Source: Kalmusia sp. IMI 367209 | Lineage: Eukaryota > Ascomycota > Dothideomycetes > Pleosporales > Didymosphaeriaceae | Direction: 5' to 3' | Assembly: GCA_027946365.1 (NCBI GenBank) | Contig: JAPEUQ010000014.1 | Location: forward strand, 930,001-994,000 | Length of the DNA stretch: 64,000 bases | Shown: in pieces, positions 47,940 to 58,582 of the stretch | Numbering within the stretch: position 1 is the stretch's first letter | How the letters are laid out: each line of letters opens with the position of its first letter | The notes under the pieces: model-generated | Databases searched by the model: none | What the model saw: the letters and a program-made list of their open reading frames with translations, nothing else | Told to the model about the DNA's origin: nothing | Program-made: the position numbers and the translations under genes

Positions 47940-49597
47940 TCAAAAGAATCCAAACGAACCATCATTATGAATATCCCACTCGCCCTCGAACCTTGGTTTC
48001 GCCAACGAACTTGCCTCCCTCTTAACAAACTTACCATACCCCTTCTTGCCCAAAAGTCCGCCATTCTCTTTATCCCAGACCACTTCTCCTCTCAGAATCG
48101 TATATCGCGGCCACTGCTTCAAAGTTCGCCCTTCAAACGGCGTGTAATCCACATTGTGATGCAACATTTCGTTCTTCAGCTCATATTGTTGCATTTTACC
48201 TAGAGGGTACCAGATGTTGATATCGGCATCTGACTTGCCCTCGACTAAGCCGCCCTTCAGGGGATATAGGCCGTAAAGCTTCGCAGGATTTGTGGACGTC
48301 AATTCGACGAATTTCTTCAGATCCAATCGATTTTCGCCCAAAGCAAGCGAAAGTCGTGTCTCGATTCCCGCAATGCCGTTGGGAATGTACTTGAAATGGC
48401 CTTCCGGGTACTCGTCGTTAATGCACGTCTTCTTTCCATTGACGTTGTCATCATATCTGAAAGGGCAGTGATCCGAAGAAAGAATAGTGAAAGTTCCGTT
48501 CGCTAGGCCGTCCCAGATGACGTCGCAATCTGCTTCGCTTTCCCGTGGTGGTGGGCTGCATACGCATTTGGCGCCTTCGAAGCCGGGTTTGTCGAGGTCA
48601 GATTTGGTAAGGAAGAGGTACTGCGGACATGTTTCCGCATAGATAGGGATGCCACGGTCCTGAGCGGATTTTATGTAGGCTGCTGCTGCGGGGGTGGAAA
48701 CATGTACGATTAGGATGGGGCTGTCTATTAATAATGAGTATTCTTGCCATGTGGATTATATTTGCGAAAATGCTTTACCCATGAATTCTGAAAGACAGAT
48801 AGCGCGATGTGTAGCTTCAACTTCTGCCATCGGTGGATGAGAAGGACCGTGGAATTTCGGAGCGAACATCTTGCGCTTCTCGAGTTGCTTCGTCATCCAA
48901 TTGATTAGCTCGCCGTTCTCGGCATGTATCATGGTAGTTATTTGATGTTTGCGGGCTTCAAGAAGGATATCGAGTATTTCGCCATCATTGAGCTGGAGCG
49001 CTTCGTAGGTCATGTAGATCTTGAGCGATGTGATACCTTCTTCGCGAAGCGTTTTAAACTCGGAAAGAGCACGTTTGGATGGATTGCCGACTAGGAGATG
49101 AAACGAGTAGTCGATAAAGCAGTTATCTTTTGCTTTTTCGTGGGTAGCATATAGAGTGTCTAGGAGTGTGTCTTCGCTTTTCTTTTGAGGTGCGAATGTT
49201 ACCATGGTGGTCGTGCCACCGCATACTGCTGATCTGCTTCCTGCGGATGTCGTTTCAGCTACTGCTAGTGCAAGTGGAAAAATTATGCATACCAGTCTCA
49301 TAGTTATCCGCGGATGATCCTTTACCAAACAATGGCGGCTCCTGAAGATGAACATGTCCATCAACACCTCCGGGCTACGCATTCTCAGCGCTAGGTCGAG
49401 ATATACGTACGTAGGAAGCATACCATCACATAACCTCCCTCTGCATCAATTGTTTTCGCGGCTTTCACATCTTTAAAACCCCCTCTCCTTGCCACTTTCG
49501 CAATCTTCTCGTCTTTCACCGCGATATCGTATTCGCTAACCTCGGTATCTGTCACCACCACGCCGTTTATAATGAGAAGATCATATTCTGTCGCCAT
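47940..49597 (-). CDS. PYD2: Dihydropyrimidinase / D-hydantoinase
   Basis: Exons on the minus strand (49597-49424, 49374-49293, 49240-48779, 48724-47940) encode 500 aa, the usual size. This amidohydrolase-superfamily enzyme opens the ring of dihydrouracil, dihydrothymine or hydantoins. Metal-site residues are in place: GHVHLQEP (two His), SLKIYMTYEAL (the Lys that becomes carboxylated), MIHAENGELI (His), ILIVHVSTPAAAA (His) and SSDHCPF (Asp). The motif GLYPLKGGL near the end is also typical. It is divergent from the adjacent amidase gene, whose product would use its product. Pyrimidine and hydantoin substrates cannot be told apart from sequence. Confidence 0.93.
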
Positions 49598-50044
49598 TTC
49601 AATCAGGTTCTTCAAGTCGTAATCGATCTCTCAGCACTATCAGCAGACTATACATAGTGAATGACTATGCCGGCGGCGAAAGCTTCTCGGCGAAGATACG
49701 TCGTTCCAATGATGCGCTAGCTGAAAAGGTGATGTCTATCGTAACCCCCTCATTCGCGCCCCGCGCCGAGGAGCTCCACCCCCTAGCATCGTCTTCCTCT
49801 GCCGGGCTTATCGCCCGCGCGCAATCTACATTTCGCCTAATGCCTCCCCTATCACCTGGTCATCGCCATCAGTCATTCGTCGAAAGTTGCCCGACGGACA
49901 ACATTGGCGGTTGTGATTCGCTATGTTAGGCACTACCCTGGCGTCCTTTTACAACTTTCCCTTGGGGACTGCTACTAGTCGATCCTCAAATACTATGGCG
50001 ATCTTTAAAAGTCCTGGATCACAAAAGCGGATAACGACAACGAT
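49598..50044. promoter_or_regulatory. Divergent promoter region of the two catabolic genes
   Basis: A 447-nt interval between divergent start codons of the dihydropyrimidinase and amidase genes. No GATA-type cluster or other factor site was recognised with confidence. Shared control is inferred from position. Confidence 0.35.
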
Positions 50045-51453
50045 ATGGCGTCTACGAGTGAATTAAAAATTAATGCGCAGCGTCTCAATGAAACTTTGCA
50101 GAGTACATGCACACAGTGGGGCGCTCTCGCAGCGCCATCGACAGGCATGTGTAGAATGACTCTCAGTCAGGAGGATAAGCAAGTTCGAGACTGGCTTGTC
50201 GAAGAGTGCAATAGTTTGGGATGCGAGATCAAAGTCGATCAGATTGGCAATATCTTTGCGATTCGGCCAGGTACTGCGCAGGGCAAGAAGCCAATTGCGA
50301 TGGGCAGTCACTTGGATACGCAGCCAGCGGGTATCAACAGTTTGGTCCTTTTGGATAGGGCACCCGCTAATTCTTATACTAGGAGGCAGGTACGATGGCA
50401 TTCTCGGTGTCCAAGCTGCTCTGGAAATCCTTCGTACATTACATGACAACAACATCTCCACACATTGCCCGATTGCTCTGATCGACTGGACGAATGAAGA
50501 AGGCGCACGCTACCCCGGCGCGATGATGGCTTCCGGTGTTTGGTCGCAGAAATCCTCAACACCTCTAGAAGCTTGCTGGGAACTCCAGGACAAGGAAGGC
50601 ATCCGAATGAAGCAAGCATTAGAAGATATTGGCTACCTTGGAGAGACCAAAGCCGACTGCAGAGAGAATGGGCTAGAGTGTCATTTCGAACTCCATATAG
50701 AGCAAGGTCCGTTGCTGGAACGGGAGGGCAAGAGTGTGGGCATTGTCACAAGCGTCCAGGGTATGAAATGGTTTGCTATAAGAGTCGAAGGCGTCGAGGG
50801 GCACGCTGGAGCGACACTCATGCCCGGTCGTGCAGATGCTATAGTCACCGCCTCGCGCTTGATCACTGCAGTTCGCGACACTGCGCTGAACACAGGATTT
50901 GGTGTGGCTACCGTGGGTGTCATCAAAAGCGATACATCGAGTCAGGCGACAATCTCCGCAGGCGTTGACTTCATCATCGATGTTCGTTGCTCTACCGACG
51001 AGATGGTCGACCAGCTTGCCGCTGCAATCTTTAAAACATTCGATGGCATCATTGCCGAGGAAAATAACGCCACATCGTATGCCGTCAAACGCTCATGGGG
51101 TATGCCAGAGTCGATATTCCACCCTTGGTGCATCGACGCGTGCAGGGCTGCAGCACTCAAAGTTGTCGACAAGGATCAAATCATGGAAATGAAAAGCAGA
51201 GCCGGTAAGTCGACCTAGCTTACAGTGTTGATAGCATTTGCTCATCTGGGTGGATTTCGTAGGTCATGATGCTGCCTGGGTATCTCGTGTATGCCCGTCC
51301 AGTATGATTTTTGTACCGAGCAAAGATGGCATCAGTCACAATCCGAACGAGTACACGAGCCCGGAGCATTGCGGAATGGGCGCCCAAGTCATGCTAAATG
51401 CTGTGCTTCATTATGATGAGAAGGTGAGGAATGGGGAGTATCACACCAGCTGA
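50045..51453 (+). CDS. PYD3: Beta-ureidopropionase / N-carbamoyl-amino acid amidohydrolase (M20 family)
   Basis: Exons 50045-50330, 50383-51204 and 51263-51453 encode 432 aa. The family includes yeast Pyd3 beta-alanine synthase and bacterial N-carbamoyl-L-amino acid and allantoate hydrolases. Di-zinc site motifs are complete: MGSHLDTQPAGGRYDG, WTNEEGARYPGAMMASGVW, FELHIEQGPLLE, the dimerisation-lid region EGHAGATLMPGRADA, and GHDAAWVS rebuilt across the second intron. Coupled to the divergent dihydropyrimidinase, it most likely hydrolyses N-carbamoyl-beta-alanine to beta-alanine, ammonia and CO2. An allantoate or hydantoin-derived substrate is the alternative. Confidence 0.92.
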
Positions 51454-51894
51454 AGCTAATATACAAACCTGTTGCCATGTCATTTGCTCTAAGACCGTAA
51501 GCTTTAGGTCTTGATCATCAGTAGCATATGAATATACATTACTGGAAGTCCGTCTCACTGATTGACCATGTTGATGCTGTGTTACCTTTTCCGTCGGCGC
51601 TTTGGCTTCGGAGATAAGATGCGTATCTCCGCCTCCTTATCGATCACGTCCCCCATCTTTGGTTGCGCATTTTTGGCGTGTCCCACGCGTTGACGTGCAG
51701 ATAGTCCTCCTGCGTCCGCTTCTGATGTCGCCTGCTTCATTTGGTCTGAGCCTTGCTTATCAGGCAGCAGGGGGATGATCTCATTCCGACGGAAAGCCTT
51801 CGATTGGACGACTGCAATGGCGATAAAAGTGCGGAGACACGCAGCTGCAGAGCCGCTTGGGGCTCAACGGCACGGATTCCCATAGCTGGAAATT
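51454..51894. other. Intergenic region before the monooxygenase gene
   Basis: Same-strand spacer between the amidase stop and the monooxygenase start. No gene or clear control site seen. Confidence 0.45.
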
Positions 51895-53745
51895 ATGGCA
51901 GCAGACAAGACAATAACCGAATATGTGGATGTCCTTGTGGTCGGCGGTGGACCCGTTGGTAAGTGCAGCCTGCTCGAATCATGGCAGCTCTAACGACAAT
52001 CAGGTCTGATAACCGCCTTGCAACTCGCCCGCAACCTCCGCGAGTCTTCACACACGATAAAAATAATCGAGAAGCACCCCAAGTCCTCTCAAGACCAATA
52101 TGGCCGCGCTATCACGCTGTTCCCACGTTCGTCCGAGATGCTCGACCAGCTGGGTCTTGCCGAATCGCTCGCACAGGAATGTTTCGCATGTCGGGAAACA
52201 GTCAACTATGATAAAGATGGGAACGAAGTCGCTGGGAGAGGGTGGAGTTTTATGGAGAACATGAAGGATACAAAGTGGGACTTCGCGCTCGTTTTACGGC
52301 AGAAGTACCAAGAAGAAATATTCAGGCGAGCGCTTAGAACGGAAGGTGTTGAACTGGAAGCACCATGGGAATTGAAGAGCATTGAGGTCTTGGACGAAGT
52401 GGGTGTAGGTGGACATAAGGTGACTGCATGCATAATACATCTGGAGACAGGCGCGAAGAAGATTGTAAAATGCAGGTATCTCATTGGCGCGGATGGCGGG
52501 CGGTCATCCGTTCGGCGGTTGTTGAATATACCGTTCGACGGGTCCTCAAGTGAAGATGAGTGGGTGCGGGTGGATGGCGTGGTGGAGACCGACCTCCCAA
52601 AACCAAGGACATACTGCGCCATCGAATCTCCGACACATGGTAATGTTCTGTGGGCCGCGCTGGATCATGGAGCGACGCGAATCGGATACGCGTTCACAGC
52701 AGAGCGAAAAAAAGCTTACAAAGTATTCGACGAGGACGCGGCCGTCAATGAGGCCATTGCCTCTGTCAAGCCGTTTTCGCTTAAGTTTAAACAGGTCGAC
52801 TGGTGGACTATCTATGTTGTTGGTCAACGAATTGCGCGTCAATTCTATGTCAAGGATTGCATCTTCCTCGCTGGGGATGCATGTCATACACACTCCTCGG
52901 GCGCTGCTCAGGGAATGAACACCGGTATGCATGATGCGGTCAACCTTGGCTGGAAGCTGTCTCTGGTTCTTCAAGGACTAGCAAGCCCAGACCTGTTACA
53001 AACGTATGAGGCCGAAAGATTGCCAAACGTACAGAAGCTTATCAATTACGACAAAGACATTTCACGGCTAATGACCATGCAACTGCCCGAGCATTGGAAG
53101 GGTGACCCAAATGCGGATGTAAATGAAGTGCTAGGACAAGTGATGGCTGAAGCAGCGACATTTAGTAGTGGTCTGGGAATCTATTATGAGTCAGACACGT
53201 ACCTGAACCTCAAGCAGGCGTCTGATCTTTCTGCCGTGCAGCCAGGGCAACGCGCACCAGACGTTGTGCTCCAGAAGCCAGCGACATTTGAGGCCACGCG
53301 ATTACAAACCGAAACACCGAATGTTGCACGCTTCTACATTGTTCTATTTGCAGGCAACATGGCGTTTACGAAGCCGTATCTCTCCGCTTTTACAAGCTCT
53401 GTCCTACAATCGCATTGGCTTTTCGACGCAACGTCTCCCATCTCGTGGCTGTCTATATTCGATGGTCCCGGTGGACCTTCGGCTTACGAGACCTTGGGTG
53501 GCATGCCATTTGGCAGGGTGTTTTACGATGGAGATCACAGCGCGCATGACCGATACGGAGTCAGCGCGGACAAGGGTGCTGTGTTGGTGCTGAGACCGGA
53601 TGGATGGGTGGGTACGGTTGCCGAATTAAGTGCACAAGGGAGACTGGCTCTGGAGAGATATTTCCAAAGGTTTCTGGTAAGTATTCTTGGGAACCGCACC
53701 ACAGACGGGACAAGCGCTCATCAAATAACGATCCTGCAAATATAA
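51895..53745 (+). CDS. FAD-dependent monooxygenase, phenol 2-hydroxylase-like
   Basis: Exon 1 (51895-51958) encodes MAADKTITEYVDVLVVGGGP and ends inside the Rossmann GxGxxG motif. A 45-nt intron later, exon 2 continues GLITALQLARNL. The FAD domain shows the DG motif (LIGADGGRSSVRRLL) and the GD motif (FLAGDACHTHSSGAAQGMN), as in PheA/TfdB-type flavoprotein hydroxylases. The C-terminal part (PGQRAPDVVLQKP...VLRPDGWVGTVAEL) is the thioredoxin-like phenol hydroxylase dimerisation domain. The plain frame stops at 53745 (601 aa), but a GTAAGT donor at about 53677 suggests a small last exon, so the C-terminus is uncertain. The substrate is unknown and may be an aromatic or N-heterocycle. Confidence 0.88.
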
Positions 53746-55254
53746 GCTCCAAATTGTAGTCGCTCCAGCGCTGGAATGGCCTTTGTTTTGTTTCGTTAGG
53801 TACCGATACCGCGGGATAGACAGACGACGATTACGTCTCCTGGTTGCCTTGATTGGCAACACTCAATATCTCAACAATGAACATTGTTTTCGGTCGGGGT
53901 CCACTTGCGCCTAGATTCACTGTTGACCTAACAATTGAACGAACCACAGATCAATTCTGTTGCTTTTGTGGTATCTTGACATAACTCGGCTTTCCAGAAG
54001 GGATGTAACATGGACTGCAAAGGTAATAACGCCGAGTACTGCGGTGGTTCTTACCGCCTCAACACTTATGTTCTCAACGGCGAGTGATAAAAACCCCATG
54101 ATTTCTTCCTCCAGTTCGGTTTCATCTTCGAAGGCCAGCTTTCGGCGACTAGTTTGACTATTGCAAAAAGTCATTGGCTTTATTTGCTTCTTCAACGAGT
54201 GTAAAGGCTTCGACTTTGACTTCGAGCACTACGTCTACGGTTGTCTCTCAGACCAATTCGGCTTTGCCGAGAGCGACAACGTCTGCATCGTCGTCAGTTT
54301 CAACATTTGTCTCGAAGTCTACTTCGTCGTCCCCTGGCAGCGCCCGCACAAATTCTACAGCCAAGAACTCGACCTCTTCATCTTCATTGTCTACGTGTAC
54401 AATCTCATATGCGCTAATTTCAACGGCGCCTTCCTCCACGTCCACGACATCCAGCTCGTCGTCAACACGCACTCCATTCACAGTGAGCATTTTATCAAAG
54501 CGTACCTCGTCAACGGTAACGCCATCGGCAAGCCCGATGATGGTACTGTTCTGGGACCGTACCAAGCGCTCAGTCTCTCGAACGTAAGGTCAACTACATC
54601 TTTACTTAGGAGATACAGAAGATGAAACTGGACGCCAGAACAGTAGTCTTTAGCGAGGCTGTGTTGGATTATTTTCTATGCCCTCATTGTGGAAGGAGAT
54701 TTTGGAGAGAGAGGAGAGGATATGCTTGGTTTTATACTTTCACGGATGAAGATTATGACTTTTTGATTTGGCAGGGTGTTGATGAGAGGCATAATATTGT
54801 TGAGGCGAGGAGAGAGGTAGTGTTAGGTCATTTGAGGGTTTGGGTTGGATGGCTTCTCTGTGATTGCATTTGTAATTTACTTGTAGGTAATAAGGATAAA
54901 AAGAGAATTCTCAAGTTACTAAATGGTGCGAAAGTGATTTTGCTGAATGATAGGGTGAGTGTTGTGACCGAAAGCAGTTTAGCGGGTTAGCCTCTCTCGG
55001 GCACGTCATCGATCTCAGAGTGATTAGTACAATCACCTTGCGGTCGCGAGGAGGCCTATTAGTACAATCAATGCCTGCCTTTACCTTCACCTAGGTCTAT
55101 ATCAACGCTAGCTTGTGTCGCATAAGAGCGTTTCATGTCTCTTACTTGCCGGTCCTTTCGATTGATATCACATGGACCGAAACAAAAAATCTACCAGCCA
55201 ACTACCAGTCTTCATTTTCCATCATTATCCTACACAATACACACCACATCAACA
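53746..55254. other. Region open on both strands, no firm gene
   Basis: At 54.16-54.6 kb the plus strand has Ser/Thr-rich frames, while the minus strand (54565 to 54248) reads an acidic, Val/Asp/Glu-rich frame that continues in similar style past an in-frame stop. I cannot decide which strand, if either, is coding. A frame at 54622-54990 (+) contains FLCPHCGRRFW but is otherwise unremarkable. Confidence 0.35.
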
Positions 55255-56709
55255 ATGGCGAGCCCTCTCAAGCGCAAGGCCCAAAAGCTTACTCCACCGC
55301 CAAAAATAAAGAAGCCGAAGGTCGAGATTCCAGAGTATCATACTGCGCCATCAAGAATGGACGATGATGGTGAAATCGTTTGGCCAGCACCAAAAAGCCA
55401 AATCGAACGGGCGAGGGAAATCATCAAACAGTGGTATGTGCAGACACCGAGTTGACTTGTGTTGCGATATGGTGAGGCTTCGATTGACATTTTGCCAGCG
55501 CAAGCGCTCAAAAACCTGCTCTCATACTGCCAGATAAGGATGCTGACGGCCTGTCCTCCGGAGCAATACTGCATCACACGCTCACATCGCTTGGTCTCTC
55601 AACGGATCTCATAACAGTTCATTTTCCAGTAAAAGGAAGCAACGTGCATGACGAAAGCACTCGAGATGCGATCTCAAAGACATCACCAGCGTTCATCTTT
55701 GTTCTGGATCAAGGAAGCAGGAAGAGCGGACCACTTTACGATTCTCCGCATACGTGTCTCATTATAGACCATCACTTCGCAGAAGAAGGCGGTTTCCCGG
55801 AAGGTGCGGAGTATGTGACAGCACATGATTGTCCGCCAGTAGCAAGTGAGTAATAATGATTACGTGTGCTTTGAGACAAGTACTCACGTTCTGTTTCATT
55901 TAGCTAGCTCGCTTCTCACATACAACATCTGCCTACCGTTGCATCAAGACTTGGGAGACAAGATCTCTTGGCTTGCAGCACTCGGAACACACGGCGACTT
56001 AGGCAACACCTTAAAATGGCAACCACCCTTTCCAGACATGACAGCAACCTTCAAAAAGCACCCGAAGAAAACCATCAATGATGTAGTGGGTTTGATTAAT
56101 GCACCCCGGCGTTCAGCAGCCTACAACGTCGACGCTGCATGGGGCGCTATCATATCTGTAGAGAGCCCTCAGCCTCTACTCAAACACGAGAAGCTCCTCG
56201 ATGCACAATTCGAAGTCAAGCAGGAAACAGAGCGATGGGCGCACGTGCCCCCGATATTCTCACGCGACGCGACAATCGCTGTGCTCACGATAAGATCTGC
56301 GGCTCAAGTTCATCCTGTCATTGCCACACGTTGGGCTGGCCACCTCAAATCGGATAAGCTGGAAATTGTCATGTGTGCGAATGAGGGCTATCTCCCCAAC
56401 AAAGTCAATTTCTCATGCAGGGTAGCCAAGCATGCGCGAGCAAGGGAAGGCGATGCTAAGGTTGACATTATCAAGAAGCTGGAAAGTATCGTAGCCGACG
56501 AGCCAGACCTGAGGGCGCGTCTTGGCGAAAGCTTTGCCAGGGGCCACAAGGAAGCCTCAGGGGGTATCGTAAACACGCCAGAATGGGAAGAATTCAAGAA
56601 ATTGATGGGTGTTGGGGAGAATGTGCGGAAGAAGTCGGGAGGTAATGCAAAAGACAAGAAACCAACGCAGAAAAACACGTTGACGAACTATTTTGTCAAA
56701 GCGTCATGA
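55255..56709 (+). CDS. DHH-family phosphoesterase with PIP-box-like C-terminus
   Basis: Exons 55255-55433, 55499-55845 and 55904-56709 encode 443 aa. A basic N-terminus (PLKRKAQKLTPPPKIKKPK) looks like a nuclear localisation signal. The DHH domain shows LPDKDADGLSSGAILHH, FVLDQGSRKSGPL and the namesake IIDHH, the metal-binding motifs of the RecJ/DHH superfamily of nucleases and phosphatases. The C-terminal domain contains NFSCRVAKHAR. After a Lys-rich linker the protein ends KNTLTNYFVKAS, which resembles a PCNA-interacting peptide (hydrophobic residue, two spacers, two aromatics). A nuclear role in DNA or nucleotide repair is inferred. Confidence 0.85.
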
Positions 56710-57154
56710 AACAACTTGCGGTGTAGATGTGCGGTGAGGCGACAGCTGTATGATTTGGATGGGATTTCGTTGTGGATCTGAAAATTTCTGGCGTGATTCG
56801 GGAAAAGTCGGGACGTGGCGACGTCGGGTCTTCTCGTATGACGGCGTGACGGCGGCGTGAGGCTCTGCGACACGACTGCGGCGACATTTATTTATATATC
56901 GGTACGCGAAGATCATTTTCATCTCAGTGCACTTTCAATTCTCGATTAGAGATCGACTTGTATTTCCAAAAAACATTCGGGCGGAAATTTGCTTTGCGGC
57001 CTACGCATTGACGACTTCGCGAAAATACGACTGAACGACACACCATATATCCAGCGTTTTGTTAACGAATTTGCGACTATCGACATTTCCAACAAGCTTT
57101 TTGGAACCTTTAAATTAATATCTGCGCCGCGCCTCGAGTAGCAAAACTATCGTT
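56710..57154. other. Intergenic region
   Basis: Nothing recognised beyond a TA-rich patch at about 56888-56900. Confidence 0.5.
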
Positions 57155-57586
57155 ATGATTCAATCCGCGTATGATTACTCCGAAACCCTGCGAGGGCCGA
57201 CTTTCGAACCACATACCACGTTTCCCCAGGATAAGTCCATCGAACAACTTCTCAATGATCTCAAGCGCAGAGAGATCTTCGAACATGATTTGATTGAACT
57301 CGCATACCGCGTGGGCCACAATTCGACCCCCGAAACAGAACTATTCTACCAGGTATGCTACGAAGGAATTCACGGCCTGATGTTTGGCGGACTGGATGGC
57401 GAGGGAAGGGTCTGGTTGACGTACGGAGATTTCAAGGCGCGGATGGGAGACAAGGAGACAAAAGAGGCGTATAAGAGTGCGCTAGAACAGGCGTTACAGA
57501 TCTTCAAGGATTCACATGCGGAGTTTGTGGAGGCGAGGGAGGCATTGTATCGATTGGGTATGTTTTGGTATCTGAGGGGTCAGTAG
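57155..57586 (+). CDS. Small hypothetical protein
   Basis: A single-exon frame of 143 codons from the ATG at 57155, family not recognised. It has helix-rich, charged composition: IEQLLNDLKRREIFEHDLIE, LAYRVGHNSTPETELFYQVC, then an aromatic/glycine stretch LMFGGLDGEGRVWLTYGDF and a C-terminal helical half (YKSALEQALQIFKDSHAEF, LYRLGMFWYLRG). No signal peptide or membrane segment. Codon use and composition support a real gene. Confidence 0.6.
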   Translation: MIQSAYDYSETLRGPTFEPHTTFPQDKSIEQLLNDLKRREIFEHDLIELAYRVGHNSTPETELFYQVCYEGIHGLMFGGLDGEGRVWLTYGDFKARMGDKETKEAYKSALEQALQIFKDSHAEFVEAREALYRLGMFWYLRGQ

Positions 57587-57830
57587 ACGATTTCTATGTA
57601 TAAATATGGCGTTTAAAAGGACTGGATTTAGTGAGATGGATGGCTTGCGGCGATCACAGCATGCAGTCATGGGTAATTGTAAGTTAGCAATTGCGTTTAC
57701 AGAATGCAATATACTCATGCTAATTGTGTCGACAGATCTCTCCTCTGATAATGCAACGAGCGTACCTCGAGTATGCTAATGAATACAACAATGAAGAACC
57801 ACTTTACACATGTCCAATGCTTAATACCAC

Positions 57831-58582
57831 CTATCCAGTCCATACAGCGGGACCAACGCTCGTGTACTTGAAGCTCGAGTCGTAGATCGCCTTGGTGAAT
57901 AGTGCATCGCTCAACTTGTAAGCACCAGGGAACTTGACACCCGCGGGCGAAGCACTGCCTCCACCAGTCACCTTGACCTGGAAGCACGTCACGTATGGTT
58001 GCGGGTTGCCCGCGCCGGCGTGCAGCGCAATCGCCTCAGAGCGGACAAGGTAGTTGCCCGCAGCCAGGCTCTTGGGAACGGTAAAAGCGCGCTTTCCGCA
58101 GTTCGCGTTGAGGATCTCGGTGCCCCACGAGGCCGTTGTACCAGTGTAGCCGTCCTCAGCGACCTTGAAGAATGACGCGTCTTTGGCAGTCGTTGCGTCG
58201 GCCACCTTGGCCATATAGACGTAGACCGGGCCGTAGTGGTTTCCTCCGATAGCGGGCTGGCTACACTTGCGGTCGCCGGGTTGGGCGTGCATTTCGACAG
58301 TGAGGGAGTCTCCGGCTGTAAATCGTTCTCATTAGTCATTTTGCCTCGGGCGGGATATAAAAATGATAGGGGCGTACCAGCAACTTCGCACACACCGGTG
58401 GTGGTGATAGGACCGCGTCCGCAGAACATGTCGGCCGAGCTCAGGGAGTCGATGGGGTTGTTGTCCTTGACAGTACGCGCACAAGTCGTCGCCTTGTCTG
58501 CGCTACCAACCCACAAATCCTGCCATGTCGAGTGTGCAGACACGGCTGCCGCGGTAGCAAGGAACACGATAGCAGACTTCAT
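57831..58582 (-). CDS. Secreted AA9 lytic polysaccharide monooxygenase
   Basis: Exons on the minus strand 58582-58378 and 58315-57831 encode 229 aa. Signal peptide MKSAIVFLATAAAVSA is followed by HSTWQDLW, so the mature protein would begin with His, the first ligand of the copper histidine brace. Further AA9 features are VEMHAQPGDR, a second His in GGNHYGPVYVYMAKV, FFKVAEDGY, CGKRAFTVPKSLAAGNYLVR and SEAIALHAG, and QPYVTCFQVKVTGGGSA. No carbohydrate-binding module is attached. The enzyme would oxidatively cleave cellulose or related glucans outside the cell. Confidence 0.93.

Noticed and set aside
54622..54990. 122-codon plus-strand frame containing a CPHC pair
   Set aside because: Only one CxxC pair, odd composition and no splice or homology support; left as an open frame within an undecided region.
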